Assembly (NCBI RefSeq): GCF_003432485.1
Contig: NZ_QVNQ01000002.1
Coordinates: forward strand, 620,001-684,000
Source of the DNA: Actinomadura spongiicola
GTDB taxonomy: Bacteria > Actinomycetota > Actinomycetes > Streptosporangiales > Streptosporangiaceae
Direction: 5' to 3'
DNA length: 64,000 nucleotides
A program made the position numbers and the translations under genes. The notes under the pieces were generated by a model. It was not told the origin of the DNA. It made no database searches and worked only from the letters and a program-made list of their open reading frames with translations. Positions 27,051-37,111 of the stretch are shown piece after piece. Positions within the stretch are counted from its first letter, which is position 1, and every line of letters starts with the position of its first letter.

Positions 27051-28331
27051 GGCGGCCTTGAGGGAGAGGTAGGCGTCGGCGAGGGCGGGGGCGATCTCGT
27101 CGGGGGGCGCGTCCACGACCTCGACGCCGTGTCCGCGGAGTTCGGCGGTGAGGCGGCGGCGTTCGGCGCGGGCGCGTTCGGCGGCGGCGGCGTCGTAGAC
27201 GGAGGCGAGGTCGCCGCGGGCTGCGGCCATCTCACCGACCCGCGGATCGGACACCGCGGCGATCATGACGAGATGGCGAGCGGTGAGCTGCGGCAGCAGC
27301 GGCAGCAGGCCCTCCTCGATCGCGGCGGTGTTCAGCTCGGTGAGCAGGACGACCAGGCACCGCTGCCGGACGCGGGCCATCAGCGTCGACACCATCCCCG
27401 CGGCGTCGCACTCGATCAGCTCGGGTTCCAGCGGCGCCATCGCGTGGACCATCGCGGGCAGCAGGTCGGTCCGGGACGCGCCCTCGACCCGGGCGCGGAC
27501 CCGCCGGTCGTAGGCGAGCAGGTCGACACGGTCACCAGCGCGGGACGCTAGGGCGCCGAGGAGCATCGCCGCGTCCATCGAACAGTCCAGCCTGGGGATG
27601 TCGCCGACGCGGCCCGCGGACGTGCGGCCCGTGTCGAGGACGAGGTAGATGCGCCGGTCGCGTTCGGGGCGCCAGGTACGGACGACGATGTCGTTGCGGC
27701 GGGCGGTGGCCCGCCAGTCGATGGAACGGACGTCGTCGCCGTCCACGTATTCGCGCAGCGAGTCGAACTCGGTGCCCTGCCCGCGAATGAGGGCGACGTG
27801 GGCGCCGGTGAGTTCGCGGAGGCGCGCCAGCTTGGCGGGAAGGTGGCGGCGGGACGGGAACGCCGGGAGCGCGCGCACCGTCCAGGGCGCGGCCCGCGAG
27901 AGCTGCCGAGCGGCGAGCCCCAGCGGCCCCACGGACCGGACGACGACGGTGACGGCCTTCCGGTCGCCGCGCCGGGTCGGTGTGAGCGTCATCTCGACAC
28001 GTCGCCGCTCACCGGCGGGAACGTCCACCCGGACGGTGCGGGGGGTCGCTCCGGCGCTCGGCGGCCACACGTCCCGCAGGCGGGCCTTGAGACGGCGGCG
28101 CCCAAGGTTCTCCACGATCAGCGTCACGCCGGCCGTCCCGCCGAGGCGGACGTTCGTGTCGCCGGAACGGTGGAAACGCAGAGCGCGCACGTTCCCGGCG
28201 AGGGCGAGGTCGGCGAGGACGCCGAGCAGCAGGACCCCCCAGACGATGAACAGCGTCCACCAGGTCGGCGCGAACAGCGGGATCACCGCGGTGAGCAGCG
28301 CCAGCAGGCCGAGACGTCCCGTCAGTGCCAT
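27039..28331 (-). CDS. DUF58 domain protein (vWA-like), partner of MoxR ATPase
   Basis: 430 residues. Two N-terminal spans (about 5-45), then a strand-rich part, then the DUF58 core EFDSLREYVDGDDVRSIDWR around residue 187 and a vWA-like fold with VLDTGRTSAG. DUF58 proteins are taken to be adaptors or clients of MoxR AAA+ chaperones. The gene is 14 bases after moxR in the same operon. Confidence 0.88.
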   Translation of the reverse strand: MALTGRLGLLALLTAVIPLFAPTWWTLFIVWGVLLLGVLADLALAGNVRALRFHRSGDTNVRLGGTAGVTLIVENLGRRRLKARLRDVWPPSAGATPRTVRVDVPAGERRRVEMTLTPTRRGDRKAVTVVVRSVGPLGLAARQLSRAAPWTVRALPAFPSRRHLPAKLARLRELTGAHVALIRGQGTEFDSLREYVDGDDVRSIDWRATARRNDIVVRTWRPERDRRIYLVLDTGRTSAGRVGDIPRLDCSMDAAMLLGALASRAGDRVDLLAYDRRVRARVEGASRTDLLPAMVHAMAPLEPELIECDAAGMVSTLMARVRQRCLVVLLTELNTAAIEEGLLPLLPQLTARHLVMIAAVSDPRVGEMAAARGDLASVYDAAAAERARAERRRLTAELRGHGVEVVDAPPDEIAPALADAYLSLKAAGRL

Positions 28332-28344
28332 GTCGCGGGGCCGT

Positions 28345-29391
28345 TCAGCGCGGCGCCGGGACGTGGGCGAGGATGCCCTCCAGCACGCCGTCGGCCGTCG
28401 CGCCCTCCAACTCCGCCTCGGGGCGGAGCTGGACGCGGTGCCGCAGCGTGGGGCGGGCCAGCGCCTTCACGTCGTCCGGTGTGACGTAGTCGCGGCCCGA
28501 CAGCCACGCCCAAGCACGGGACGTGGCCAGCAGCGCCGTCGCGCCGCGCGGCGACACGCCGAGCTGGAGGGACGGCGACTGGCGCGTCGCCCGGCACAGG
28601 TCCACGACGTACGCGGCGACCTTCGGGTCGAGGTGGACGGCCCGGACCGCGGCGCGCCCGGCGGCCAGTTCACCGGCGCCCGCGACCGCCTGCACCGCCG
28701 ACAGGTCACGCGGGTCGAACCCGGCCGCGTGCCGCTGCAACATGGAGATCTCTTCGTCCCGTGTGGGGACGGGCACGGTCAGCTTGACCAGGAACCGGTC
28801 GAGCTGGGCCTCCGGCAGGGGATAGGTGCCCTCGTACTCGATCGGGTTCTGCGTCGCGCACACCACGAACGGGTCGGGCAACGGACGCGCGGAGCCCTCC
28901 ACGGAGACCTGCCGTTCCTCCATGGCCTCCAGCAGGGACGCCTGCGTCTTCGGCGGTGTCCGGTTGATCTCGTCGGCCAGCAGAAGGTTGGTGAAGACGG
29001 GACCTTCGCGGAAGTCGAACTCCGACGTGCGGTTGTCGTACACGAGCGAACCGGTCACGTCACCGGGCATCAGGTCCGGGGTGAACTGGACGCGTTTGAA
29101 GTCGAGGTCCAGGGCCCGCGACAGCGTCTTGATGAGCAGCGTCTTCGCCGTGCCCGGGACGCCCTCCAGCAGTACGTGACCACGGCAGAGCAACGCGATG
29201 ACCAGACCGGTGACCACGGAGTCCTGACCGACGACCGCCTTGGCGACCTCGCCGCGCAGCGCCGTCAGCGCCGCCCGGGCCGTGTCGGCCTGCCGCCGCG
29301 CCTCCTCGGACAGCGCGCCCGGCGGAGTGTCGCTCAGCGCGCGGTCGCCGCCGGGCACGTCGTCCTTACCGAGCTCTACTGGTTGGTTCAA
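28345..29391 (-). CDS. MoxR-family AAA+ ATPase
   Basis: 348 residues. Walker A EGVPGTAKTLL, Walker B LLADEINRTPPKTQ, sensor 1 ATQNPIEYEGTYPLPEAQLD, and a C-terminal lid domain (SPRGATALL ... DYVTPDDVKALARP). Acts as a chaperone in assembly of protein complexes or cofactor loading; targets unknown. The start is TTG at 29391, in a TTGA overlap with the upstream stop, so translation is coupled. Confidence 0.93.
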   Translation of the reverse strand: MNQPVELGKDDVPGGDRALSDTPPGALSEEARRQADTARAALTALRGEVAKAVVGQDSVVTGLVIALLCRGHVLLEGVPGTAKTLLIKTLSRALDLDFKRVQFTPDLMPGDVTGSLVYDNRTSEFDFREGPVFTNLLLADEINRTPPKTQASLLEAMEERQVSVEGSARPLPDPFVVCATQNPIEYEGTYPLPEAQLDRFLVKLTVPVPTRDEEISMLQRHAAGFDPRDLSAVQAVAGAGELAAGRAAVRAVHLDPKVAAYVVDLCRATRQSPSLQLGVSPRGATALLATSRAWAWLSGRDYVTPDDVKALARPTLRHRVQLRPEAELEGATADGVLEGILAHVPAPR

Positions 29392-30593
29392 GACTCGCGT
29401 ACCTGCCTTTCCAGGTCGTCGAGGACGTCGCTGAGGGCGATGAGCCCGGCGTCGTCCACGGGTTCAGGACCGTACAGGGCCGCGCCGACGTACGTCTCGT
29501 CGTAGGCGGTGCGGCGGGCGACCGCCGTGACGATCTCCTGTGCGGCCGTGGGGTCCTGCGCGCGGCCGCGGGGCAGGCCGAGCAGCGGGACGAGACGTTC
29601 TCGCGCGCCGGAGCGCAGCGCGTCCGAGGCGCGGTCGCGGGCGTGTCCGGCGCGGTAGAGGCGGGCGCGTCCCTCGACCGTCTCGGCGGAGCGGACGACG
29701 ACGGGCAGCGCCTCCGCCACCACCGGGCCGAGGCGGCGCGCCCGCCACAGCGCCACCAGGATCACCGCGACGAGCAGTTCGAGGAAGAACAGCTTCACGC
29801 CGAACGGGAGAAGGTCGCCTAGCGACTGCTGCCCGGCCCCGGACCCGGACTCCGGCAGGTCGGGCACCAGCCACACGATCGACGCGCCCGTACCGGCCGC
29901 CAGGTTCAGGGCCAGCGCCGCGTTGCCCTCCTCGGTCAGCCGACCGTTGGTCAACGGCTCCGCTGAACCCAGCACGGTGACGGTGTTCGAACCGTTCTGT
30001 ACCTGGACGACCCTGGAATCCCCGGAATCGGATTGGTAACACCGGGTCGCGGAGCCCGTCGCCTCGTAGGTGTCCGACTGGCGGAACGCGACCGTGCCGG
30101 CCCGCGTCGCGGCCTCCAGGGAGCAGCCCGGGTCGGCGTTCCCGTAGACGGGTTCACGCCTGCGCACCTGCGGGGCGAGTTCCGCCAGCGCGAACGACGT
30201 GGGCCGGACGAGCAGCAAGTCGACCTGCCAGGCGCTCAGGCGGCTCAGATCCCGGTCGGTGAGCCGCTCGGTACGGGTCACCAGAACCAGCGAACCGGGG
30301 TCGGCCGTGAAGACGGCCTCGGTGTTCCGCGCCACCGTCACCTCCGTCCCCCGCTGCCGGAGGAGTTCCGCGAGGGCGCGGCCGCCGTCCTGCTTCGGCG
30401 ACGTCGGATCGAGCGCCAGCGGCGACGTCGCGGGGCGCAGCGCGGCCAGGATCACCGCGACCACCACCATGACGAGGAGCACCGCGACCACGCCGCGCGC
30501 CGACCGCCAGCGGCGCTCCGCGACCTGCCGCGCGGACGGCTCCGCCGCCGGTGCGGTCTGCGCCCCGCCGGGCGGGGAGGTCTGCGTCACCAT
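29388..30593 (-). CDS. DUF4350 domain membrane protein
   Basis: 401 residues. One span near 35-55 (GVVAVLLVMVVVAVILAAL), an extracytoplasmic DUF4350 domain with GGRALAELLRQRGTEVTV, a second span near 265-288 (KLFFLELLVAVILVALWRAR) and a cytoplasmic helical tail. The ATG at 30593 overlaps the DUF4129 gene by seven bases. A conserved operon member with MoxR and DUF58; function unknown. Confidence 0.85.
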   Translation of the reverse strand: MVTQTSPPGGAQTAPAAEPSARQVAERRWRSARGVVAVLLVMVVVAVILAALRPATSPLALDPTSPKQDGGRALAELLRQRGTEVTVARNTEAVFTADPGSLVLVTRTERLTDRDLSRLSAWQVDLLLVRPTSFALAELAPQVRRREPVYGNADPGCSLEAATRAGTVAFRQSDTYEATGSATRCYQSDSGDSRVVQVQNGSNTVTVLGSAEPLTNGRLTEEGNAALALNLAAGTGASIVWLVPDLPESGSGAGQQSLGDLLPFGVKLFFLELLVAVILVALWRARRLGPVVAEALPVVVRSAETVEGRARLYRAGHARDRASDALRSGARERLVPLLGLPRGRAQDPTAAQEIVTAVARRTAYDETYVGAALYGPEPVDDAGLIALSDVLDDLERQVRES

Positions 30594-31306
30594 CGCGGTC
30601 CTCCGTCCTCACCGGCCCCGGAGGGCGCGAGGTCGTCGGCCTCCAGCGGCTTCGGTCTGGCCGCCCGGAGCCGGTCGTCGACGTCCTTGACCCGCGCGTA
30701 CCCCTCCGGAGTGCCCGGACGGTCGCCGTACCAGACGTCGTCGAAGATCCGGACGGCCTCGCGCAGGTCGTCGGCGAGCTGCGGGACGGCCTCGCCGGTC
30801 TCCTCCGCCAACTCGTCGGCGGTGCGCCCGGGACGTGGCGGCAGCACCGCCCGCTCCTCCAGGTCGCGGGCCATCGCGCGGAGCCGTTCCCGGATCGCCT
30901 CCGCCCACTGCCCGGCCGCCGCGTGCCGTTCCGCGGCGTTCCTGTGGTCGATCGCCGTGGACGTCTCGTCCTCCAGCAGGGGATCGTTCCTGGACCGCGG
31001 GTTGCGGCGGCCCCGCATCAGCCACGCGACGAGCGCGATGGCGATGAGCGCGACGAGGACGACGACGACGATCGACGTCCAGCCACCGCCGCGTCCCTGC
31101 GACTCCGGAGCGGGCGCCCTGTAGAACAGCTCCTGGAGCCATTCGGCGAAGTCGTCCCAGGTGCGTTGCAGCCAGGACGGTTCGTCGCGCTGGTAGATCT
31201 GCTTCTCCAGCTCACGACGGGCCAGCTCGCGGGCCTCGTCCCGGCCGATCGGATCGGGGGCCGCGGCAAGGAACGGCGCGTCCGGCGGCGCGTCGGTGCG
31301 CGTCAT
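30587..31306 (-). CDS. DUF4129 domain membrane protein
   Basis: 239 residues from the ATG at 31306, chosen because it overlaps the preceding stop (ATGA); the frame is open to 31354. One span (about 78-98, TSIVVVVLVALIAIALVAWL) and a C-terminal cytoplasmic DUF4129 domain with WAEAIRERLRAMARDLEERA and the RPGRTADELA motif. Part of the five-gene MoxR operon. Confidence 0.85.
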   Translation of the reverse strand: MTRTDAPPDAPFLAAAPDPIGRDEARELARRELEKQIYQRDEPSWLQRTWDDFAEWLQELFYRAPAPESQGRGGGWTSIVVVVLVALIAIALVAWLMRGRRNPRSRNDPLLEDETSTAIDHRNAAERHAAAGQWAEAIRERLRAMARDLEERAVLPPRPGRTADELAEETGEAVPQLADDLREAVRIFDDVWYGDRPGTPEGYARVKDVDDRLRAARPKPLEADDLAPSGAGEDGGPRW

Positions 31307-32340
31307 GGGTGCGCCCCCGTCCCGGGAGGCGCCGGCGCCGGGCCGGTCCGCCACAGGTCGACGAAGTCCTCCAGTTGGTCACCGCGTCTTTCCGTCCGCA
31401 ACTCCAGGTCGAACCCTTCACGGCGCATCCGCCGGTCCATGTAGAGCAGCGCGATCACCCCGGCGTCGAACGGGAGGACGACCGACCAGCTGACGATCCG
31501 GCCGAGCGTGTCCACGGCGAGCGCCGCCATCGTCGCGTCGCTGCCTTCGGCGTCACCGAAGAACGCCAGTTGCACGAACAGGAACGGGATCCGCAAGGCG
31601 AAGAAACCCATGAACACGGTCACGAGCATCGCGAGCAGCAGGGTTCCGAATGTTCTGAACCAGCGTCCCTTGGACAGTGCCACCGCCCGTCGAAGCGCGC
31701 CGCTCACCGTCTGTCGTTCCAGGACGACCGCGGGCACGGCCAAGACGAACAGTAGATAGAGCCACACCATCAGGCCTATGCCGATGGGAATCCCTAGGAG
31801 CCCCGCCAGCACGCTCAACCCGGGATGCGCGCCGACCGCGATCAGCAGGGCGAACGGAAAGATCGGTAGTACTAGGGCGACCAGCGAGACACCGATGACG
31901 GCCGCGGCGGTCGCCAACAACCGGCCGAGATGTGGCCGGGTGTCCCGCCACGCCTGGCGCGGCGCGATCGGCGCGCCCACCAGTTCCCGGCCGAGGATCG
32001 GCGCGAGGAGCCCGGCCAGCACCAGGATCCCGTACGCCGACAGCACCAGCCCCATCACCGTCAGCGTGAGCTGCGCGCCGAGCGACTCGAGCAGCAGGTC
32101 GGGCGTGACCTCGTTGCGGGCCTCGTCGCCGATGAAGAAGTACGCGGCGATCGAACTCGCCACCTGGATCACCGTGGTCATCCCGACGGCCAGGCCCAGC
32201 GACGTGCGCGGGCGCCGCCGGATGCCGGCGATGGCGCCGTCCAGCATCTCCGAGACGGACATGGGACGGAACGGGACTTCCTGCACGCCGGACGCGTCGC
32301 TGTCGACGTCCGTGCCGTCGCGGCCGTCCGGTCCCGGCAT
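31303..32340 (-). CDS. Multi-pass membrane protein heading the MoxR operon
   Basis: 345 residues from the ATG at 32340, which has AGGGAG seven bases upstream; a GTG at 32409 is also in frame. About six to seven membrane segments between residues 50 and 325, with short charged ends. Resembles the membrane domain seen in glycerophosphodiester phosphodiesterases but has no catalytic domain. Function unknown. It starts the transcription unit running through DUF4129, DUF4350, MoxR and DUF58. Confidence 0.78.
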   Translation of the reverse strand: MPGPDGRDGTDVDSDASGVQEVPFRPMSVSEMLDGAIAGIRRRPRTSLGLAVGMTTVIQVASSIAAYFFIGDEARNEVTPDLLLESLGAQLTLTVMGLVLSAYGILVLAGLLAPILGRELVGAPIAPRQAWRDTRPHLGRLLATAAAVIGVSLVALVLPIFPFALLIAVGAHPGLSVLAGLLGIPIGIGLMVWLYLLFVLAVPAVVLERQTVSGALRRAVALSKGRWFRTFGTLLLAMLVTVFMGFFALRIPFLFVQLAFFGDAEGSDATMAALAVDTLGRIVSWSVVLPFDAGVIALLYMDRRMRREGFDLELRTERRGDQLEDFVDLWRTGPAPAPPGTGAHP

Positions 32341-32733
32341 CTCCTGGCTCCCTGCGGTCTCTGGCGGGGGTCGTCCGGCGGCCCGCCCGATTCTGGTCCG
32401 GGCCGTCACGTTCGCCCGTCACGCCCGCCCGTCACGTCCGCCGGTCAGGTCATCCTGTCACGGGCGAGGCGCCGCGAATGCCGTCACCGACCCCGATGGC
32501 GGTGATCTGCGCACTCCGTGGCGCACCGATCACCGAATCATGCCGATGCCGGTCGACGTCACGTGTGTTCCGGTGGCTCCGTCTACAATTCCGTGCCGCG
32601 CACTTGATCGCGGGGGAGCCATGGACGACGCGAACGCGGGTAACCTGGCACGCCAAGGCAGATCTCTCCCTGGCGAGGTGGGGCCGCCGGAGCCACGCGC
32701 CACCGAGTACTCACTCCACCGAACCCCGACTTT
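32341..32733. other. 393-bp divergent promoter region between the MoxR operon and mtrA
   Basis: No gene seen; open frames here lack coding character. TACAAT at 32584-32589 is a possible -10 for mtrA, with no good -35. The mtrA start has no clear Shine-Dalgarno. Confidence 0.4.
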
Positions 32734-33426
32734 GTGACGATGAGGGCCATGAGAGGACGTGTACTGGTCGTCGACGACGACCTCGCGCTCGCCGAGATGC
32801 TCGGCATCGTGCTGAGGGGCGAGGGCTTCGAACCGTCGTTCGTCCACGACGGCGACAAGGCGCTCGAGGCCTTCCGGGAGACCCGGCCGGACCTCGTGCT
32901 GCTCGACCTGATGCTTCCGGGGGCGGACGGCATCGACGTGTGCCGCCAGATCCGCGCCGAGTCCGGCGTGCCGATCGTCATGCTGACGGCGAAGAGCGAC
33001 ACCGTGGACGTCGTGCTCGGGCTGGAGTCCGGCGCCGACGACTACATCGTGAAACCGTTCAAACCGAAGGAGCTGGTGGCGCGCGTCCGCGCCCGGCTGC
33101 GGCGCACGGACGAGCCCGCGCCGGAGACCCTGCAGATCGGCGACATCACCATCGACGTCGCCGGGCACTCGGTCAAGCGCGGCGACCGGCACATCCCGCT
33201 GACGCCGCTGGAGTTCGACCTCTTGGTGGCGCTGGCCCGCAAGCCCCGCCAGGTGTTCACCCGCGAAGTCCTGCTGGAGCAGGTCTGGGGGTACCGGCAC
33301 GCCGCCGACACCCGCCTGGTGAACGTCCATGTGCAGCGACTTCGCGCCAAGATAGAGAAAGACCCCGAGCGGCCGGAGATCGTCGTCACCGTGCGCGGTG
33401 TCGGCTACAAGGCCGGTCCGGCCTGA
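32734..33426 (+). CDS. mtrA: Response regulator MtrA (OmpR/PhoB family)
   Basis: Up to 230 residues from the GTG at 32734; ATGs at 32740 and 32749 are also possible. Receiver with D14-D16 pocket and phospho-acceptor D58 (VLLDLMLPG), switch Lys in IVKPFKPKE. A winged helix follows with LTPLEFDLLVALARKPRQVF and VWGYRHAADTRLVNVHVQRL. Nearly identical in these blocks to mycobacterial MtrA, which controls cell division, wall hydrolases and, in Streptomyces, development and antibiotic genes. Partner of MtrB and LpqB downstream. Confidence 0.97.
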   Translation: MTMRAMRGRVLVVDDDLALAEMLGIVLRGEGFEPSFVHDGDKALEAFRETRPDLVLLDLMLPGADGIDVCRQIRAESGVPIVMLTAKSDTVDVVLGLESGADDYIVKPFKPKELVARVRARLRRTDEPAPETLQIGDITIDVAGHSVKRGDRHIPLTPLEFDLLVALARKPRQVFTREVLLEQVWGYRHAADTRLVNVHVQRLRAKIEKDPERPEIVVTVRGVGYKAGPA

Positions 33427-33627
33427 CCGGGCCGGCGCCCAGACGTCCCGTCCACCAGACCGTTCAACTCAGCCATCCGACGTTCGCGCGACCTTTCGAA
33501 CCTTCATGACGTCGCCGTAACCTGCCGGAGTCGCATTCCTTCGTGATTCCCCTCGTGACACACCGATGACCGTCCAGCACTTTCCCGGAGCCCCGTCACC
33601 CAGGCCACGCCGTATCGCGGTTCCCTC

Positions 33628-35265
33628 ATGAGAGCCGACATGAGGAGGGCCATGCGGTTCGGTCGGCGTGCCCTGCGGGAGGCCAGGCGTCTTCTGCGCG
33701 GCACCGTGAAGAGCGGATACACGCGGTGGCGCCGGTCGATTCAGGTACGCATCGTCACGTCCACCCTGTTCATTTCGGCGATCGTCGTCGCGATCCTGGG
33801 CATGTTCCTCATGCAGCAGATGTCGTCGGCGCTCATGGACGGCAAGGTCAAGGCGGCCCGTCTCCAACTGGACGACGGTCTGGCGCAGGTACAGCGCGAC
33901 CTCGGCAACTCGACCGGGGACGGCAGCAGGCTCAACTCGACGATCGAGCGGTTGAAGGCCCGGAGCGGCCCGTCCGGGCTGTACGAGGTCCACATCCGCG
34001 ACACGACCGAGCAGTACTTCGACGGGTACACGACCAACGAACTGCGTCCGGAGAGCGTCCCGCGGCGGCTTCGGAAGGAACTGAAGAACGCGCCCGCGGG
34101 TTCGCGTGCCTACACCTACGGCGAGCTGTCCTATATCGATGACCGTCCGTCCGAGCGGGGACTCATCGTCGGCGGCAAGACCGGCCAGTTCGAGCTGTAC
34201 TACCTGTTCCGGCTCGTGGAGGAACAGCGGACCCTGACCAATGTTGGGCGGTCCCTCGCGGGAGTGGGCATCGTCCTGGTGCTGCTGCTGGCGGCGATCG
34301 CGTCACTGGTGACGCGGCAGGTCGTCATCCCGGTACGGCTGGCCGCGCAGGGTGCCCAAAGGCTCGCCGCCGGACGGTTGGAAGAGCGCATGAGGGTCCG
34401 TGGTGAGGACGATCTGGCGCGCCTGGCCCGATCGTTCAACGACATGGCCGCGAACCTTCAGGAGAAAATCGGGGAACTGGAGGACCTTTCGCAGGTTCAA
34501 CGCCAGTTCGTGTCCGACGTGTCTCATGAGCTGCGCACGCCGCTGACCACCATCAGAATCGCCGCGGACATGCTCTACGAGAACCGTGACACGTTCGACG
34601 ACCCTGCGGTGGGACGGTCCGCGGAACTGTTGCAGAGCCAGCTTGAGCGGTTCGAGTCGCTGCTGGCCGACCTGCTGGAGATCAGTCGGCACGACGCGGG
34701 CGCCGCGACGCTGGACGTCGAGTCCCTCGACATGCGCGACCTCGTCCTGCGCGTCGTCGGCGACATCCAGGGCCTGGCCGAACGCAAGGGCAGCAAGGTC
34801 GTCCTGCAACTGCCGGGCGAGCCGTGCATGGCGGAGGTCGACCGCCGCAGGGTCGAACGCATCCTGCGGAACCTGCTCGTCAACGCCGTCGAGCACGGCG
34901 AGGGCGAGGACATCGTGGTGTCCGTCGCCGCCGACCGGGACGCCGTCGCCGTCGCCGTCCGCGACCACGGCGTCGGCCTCAAGGCGGGCGAGGGCCAGAT
35001 GGTCTTCGACCGGTTCTGGCGCGCCGACCCCGCCCGCGCCCGCACCACCGGCGGCACCGGACTCGGCCTGTCGATCTCCCGGGAGGACGCGCAGTTGCAC
35101 GGCGGGTGGCTGCAGGCGTGGGGAGAGCCCGGTGCGGGGTCCCAGTTCCGCCTCTCGCTGCCTCGCGTGGCCGGGGCCGAACTCCGGGGCTCGCCGCTCC
35201 CGCTCGTCCCTCCAGGGGCCGGTGACGCGCGTCCGCTGTTCGCCGAGCTGGAGGCGGGCGAGTGA
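33628..35265 (+). CDS. mtrB: Sensor histidine kinase MtrB
   Basis: 545 residues. Two membrane spans (about 42-65 and 208-230) enclose an extracytoplasmic sensor domain. HAMP follows, then HisKA with H300 (FVSDVSHELRTPLTT) and an HATPase domain (RILRNLLVNAVEHG, VRDHGVGL, FDRFWRADPARART, TGGTGLGLSI). Phosphorylates MtrA. It starts at ATG 33628, 200 bases after mtrA; its stop overlaps the lpqB start. Confidence 0.96.
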   Translation: MRADMRRAMRFGRRALREARRLLRGTVKSGYTRWRRSIQVRIVTSTLFISAIVVAILGMFLMQQMSSALMDGKVKAARLQLDDGLAQVQRDLGNSTGDGSRLNSTIERLKARSGPSGLYEVHIRDTTEQYFDGYTTNELRPESVPRRLRKELKNAPAGSRAYTYGELSYIDDRPSERGLIVGGKTGQFELYYLFRLVEEQRTLTNVGRSLAGVGIVLVLLLAAIASLVTRQVVIPVRLAAQGAQRLAAGRLEERMRVRGEDDLARLARSFNDMAANLQEKIGELEDLSQVQRQFVSDVSHELRTPLTTIRIAADMLYENRDTFDDPAVGRSAELLQSQLERFESLLADLLEISRHDAGAATLDVESLDMRDLVLRVVGDIQGLAERKGSKVVLQLPGEPCMAEVDRRRVERILRNLLVNAVEHGEGEDIVVSVAADRDAVAVAVRDHGVGLKAGEGQMVFDRFWRADPARARTTGGTGLGLSISREDAQLHGGWLQAWGEPGAGSQFRLSLPRVAGAELRGSPLPLVPPGAGDARPLFAELEAGE

Positions 35266-37049
35266 CCGCGGTGGGGCGGAACGGGACGCTCTGCTTCCTG
35301 GCGGTCGCCGGCCTCGTCCTCGGCGGCTGCGCGACCGTGCCGAGCGGCGGTCAGGTCGTCACCGGAAAACCGGCCGAACGCTCCGAACGCGTCGACGACC
35401 CGTACGTCCGACTGATCCCGGTGAATCCGCGTCCCGAATGGGGACCGGCCCAGATCGTCTCCGGGTTCCTGGCCGCGTCCGCGAGCTTCGACGACGACCA
35501 CAAGGTCGCCAAGCTGTATCTCGGCGCGCGGACCGGATGGAACCCGGGGCTGCGTCCGTCCGTGACGGTCCTGGCGAGCCGCATCACCGAACCACAGGTA
35601 GTGCGCGCGACCGCCACCCACGCGACCGTCAAGGTCACCGGGCAGGAAATCGGCACCATCACCTCCGACGGCCAGTACACCGCCTCCCCAAGAGCCCTCG
35701 ACACCTCGTTCCAACTCGCTAAGACATCCCAGGGAACGTGGCGCATCACCGGGCTGCCCGGCGACGACAAGACCGGGCTGCTTCTCTCCAAGGACGACGT
35801 CGAGCGCGCCATGCGCACCGTCAACCTGTTCTTCTTCGCGCCCGACCACCAGACCCTCGTCCCGAACGGCATCTTCCTGCCGGTCGTGAACCGGCGGACA
35901 CTGCCGACCCAGCTCGCCCAGGCGCTCCTGGACGGCCCGACGTCCTGGCTGAACGGCGCCGTCCACACCGCCTTCCCCACCGGGACGAGACTGCGGCGCG
36001 GCGTCCACATCGACAAGGACACCGCCACCGTCGACCTCACCAAGGAGGCCCGCGCCGGAAACGTCGAGCAGATGTCGGCGCAACTCGGCTGGACGATGCG
36101 GCAACTGTCCGAGATCAAGCGATGGCGGCTCCAGATCGAGGGGAAGCCCGTCGCACCCGACGGCCTCGAATACACGCAGCCCGTGCACGCGTGGGACGCC
36201 AACTCGCCCGACGGGCAGGTCCCGAAGGGCGAACACCACCCGAACGCCTACGTCGTCAGCCCGTCCGGCTTCATCGGCACCCTGGAGGGCGACCGCGCCC
36301 AACCCCGGGTGATCGGCGCCGCGGGCCGTCTCTCCCGCCCGGCCGTCGCCCCCGACAACCAGGAACTCGCCGGGCTCAGCGCCGAAGCCGACCAGGTCTT
36401 CGTCGCCGCGCCCCTGACCGGTTCGCCCCCGCCCCGCCTCCTGCTCACCGCGCAGAAGGACGCCCGCTTCACCGCCCCGACCTGGAGCCGCGACGGCACC
36501 CTGTGGGTGGTGGAGAGCAAGAAGGACGAGTCCTGGCTGTGGTTGCGTCCGCGCGGTCGACCACCCGTCCGCGCGGCCCACTGGGGCCTCGGCGGCCGCG
36601 AGGTCCGCGCGTTCCGCATCGCCCGCGACGGCGTCCGCGCCGCCGTCATCGCGCACATCGACGGCCGCCCCCAGGTCCAGATCGGCCGTATCGCGTACGC
36701 CCCCGGCGGCACCCTGGACGTCGGCTCATTCCTGCCGGTGAGCTCCGAACTCCAGGACGCCGTCGACCTCGCCTGGCGCGACTACAGCACCCTCGCCGTC
36801 CTCGGCCGCGCCCAACGCGACTCGCAGACGCTCCCGTTCCTGATGCCGATCAGCGGCAGCGCCATCACGTCGTTGGGCGTCGGCTCCCTGGGCGAACCCC
36901 GGACGATCGCCGCCGCCCCCGGCGCCCCGATCCTCATCGGGACCCGGTCGTCCGGCAAGGACCAGGTCTGCCGCCAGCGCGCCCCCAGCAACTCCTACAG
37001 CCCCTGGATCTGCCCCACCCCGGCCAAGGACCCCGACTACCCGGGCTGA
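35262..37049 (+). CDS. lpqB: Lipoprotein LpqB, modulator of MtrAB
   Basis: 595 residues, GTG start with a four-base overlap with mtrB. The signal peptide ends in the lipobox LGGC with Cys23 as the lipidation site. A GerMN-type domain (about 190-300, NLFFFAPDHQTLVPNGIFLP) precedes a beta-propeller-like region to the C-terminus. In mycobacteria LpqB binds the MtrB sensor domain outside the membrane and tunes signalling. Confidence 0.95.
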   Translation: MTAVGRNGTLCFLAVAGLVLGGCATVPSGGQVVTGKPAERSERVDDPYVRLIPVNPRPEWGPAQIVSGFLAASASFDDDHKVAKLYLGARTGWNPGLRPSVTVLASRITEPQVVRATATHATVKVTGQEIGTITSDGQYTASPRALDTSFQLAKTSQGTWRITGLPGDDKTGLLLSKDDVERAMRTVNLFFFAPDHQTLVPNGIFLPVVNRRTLPTQLAQALLDGPTSWLNGAVHTAFPTGTRLRRGVHIDKDTATVDLTKEARAGNVEQMSAQLGWTMRQLSEIKRWRLQIEGKPVAPDGLEYTQPVHAWDANSPDGQVPKGEHHPNAYVVSPSGFIGTLEGDRAQPRVIGAAGRLSRPAVAPDNQELAGLSAEADQVFVAAPLTGSPPPRLLLTAQKDARFTAPTWSRDGTLWVVESKKDESWLWLRPRGRPPVRAAHWGLGGREVRAFRIARDGVRAAVIAHIDGRPQVQIGRIAYAPGGTLDVGSFLPVSSELQDAVDLAWRDYSTLAVLGRAQRDSQTLPFLMPISGSAITSLGVGSLGEPRTIAAAPGAPILIGTRSSGKDQVCRQRAPSNSYSPWICPTPAKDPDYPG

Positions 37050-37111
37050 AAGTTATCCACAATCCCGAAACCCCGAACCGCCGACCCCCCTCAACGAGCA
37101 TCGTCGATGCC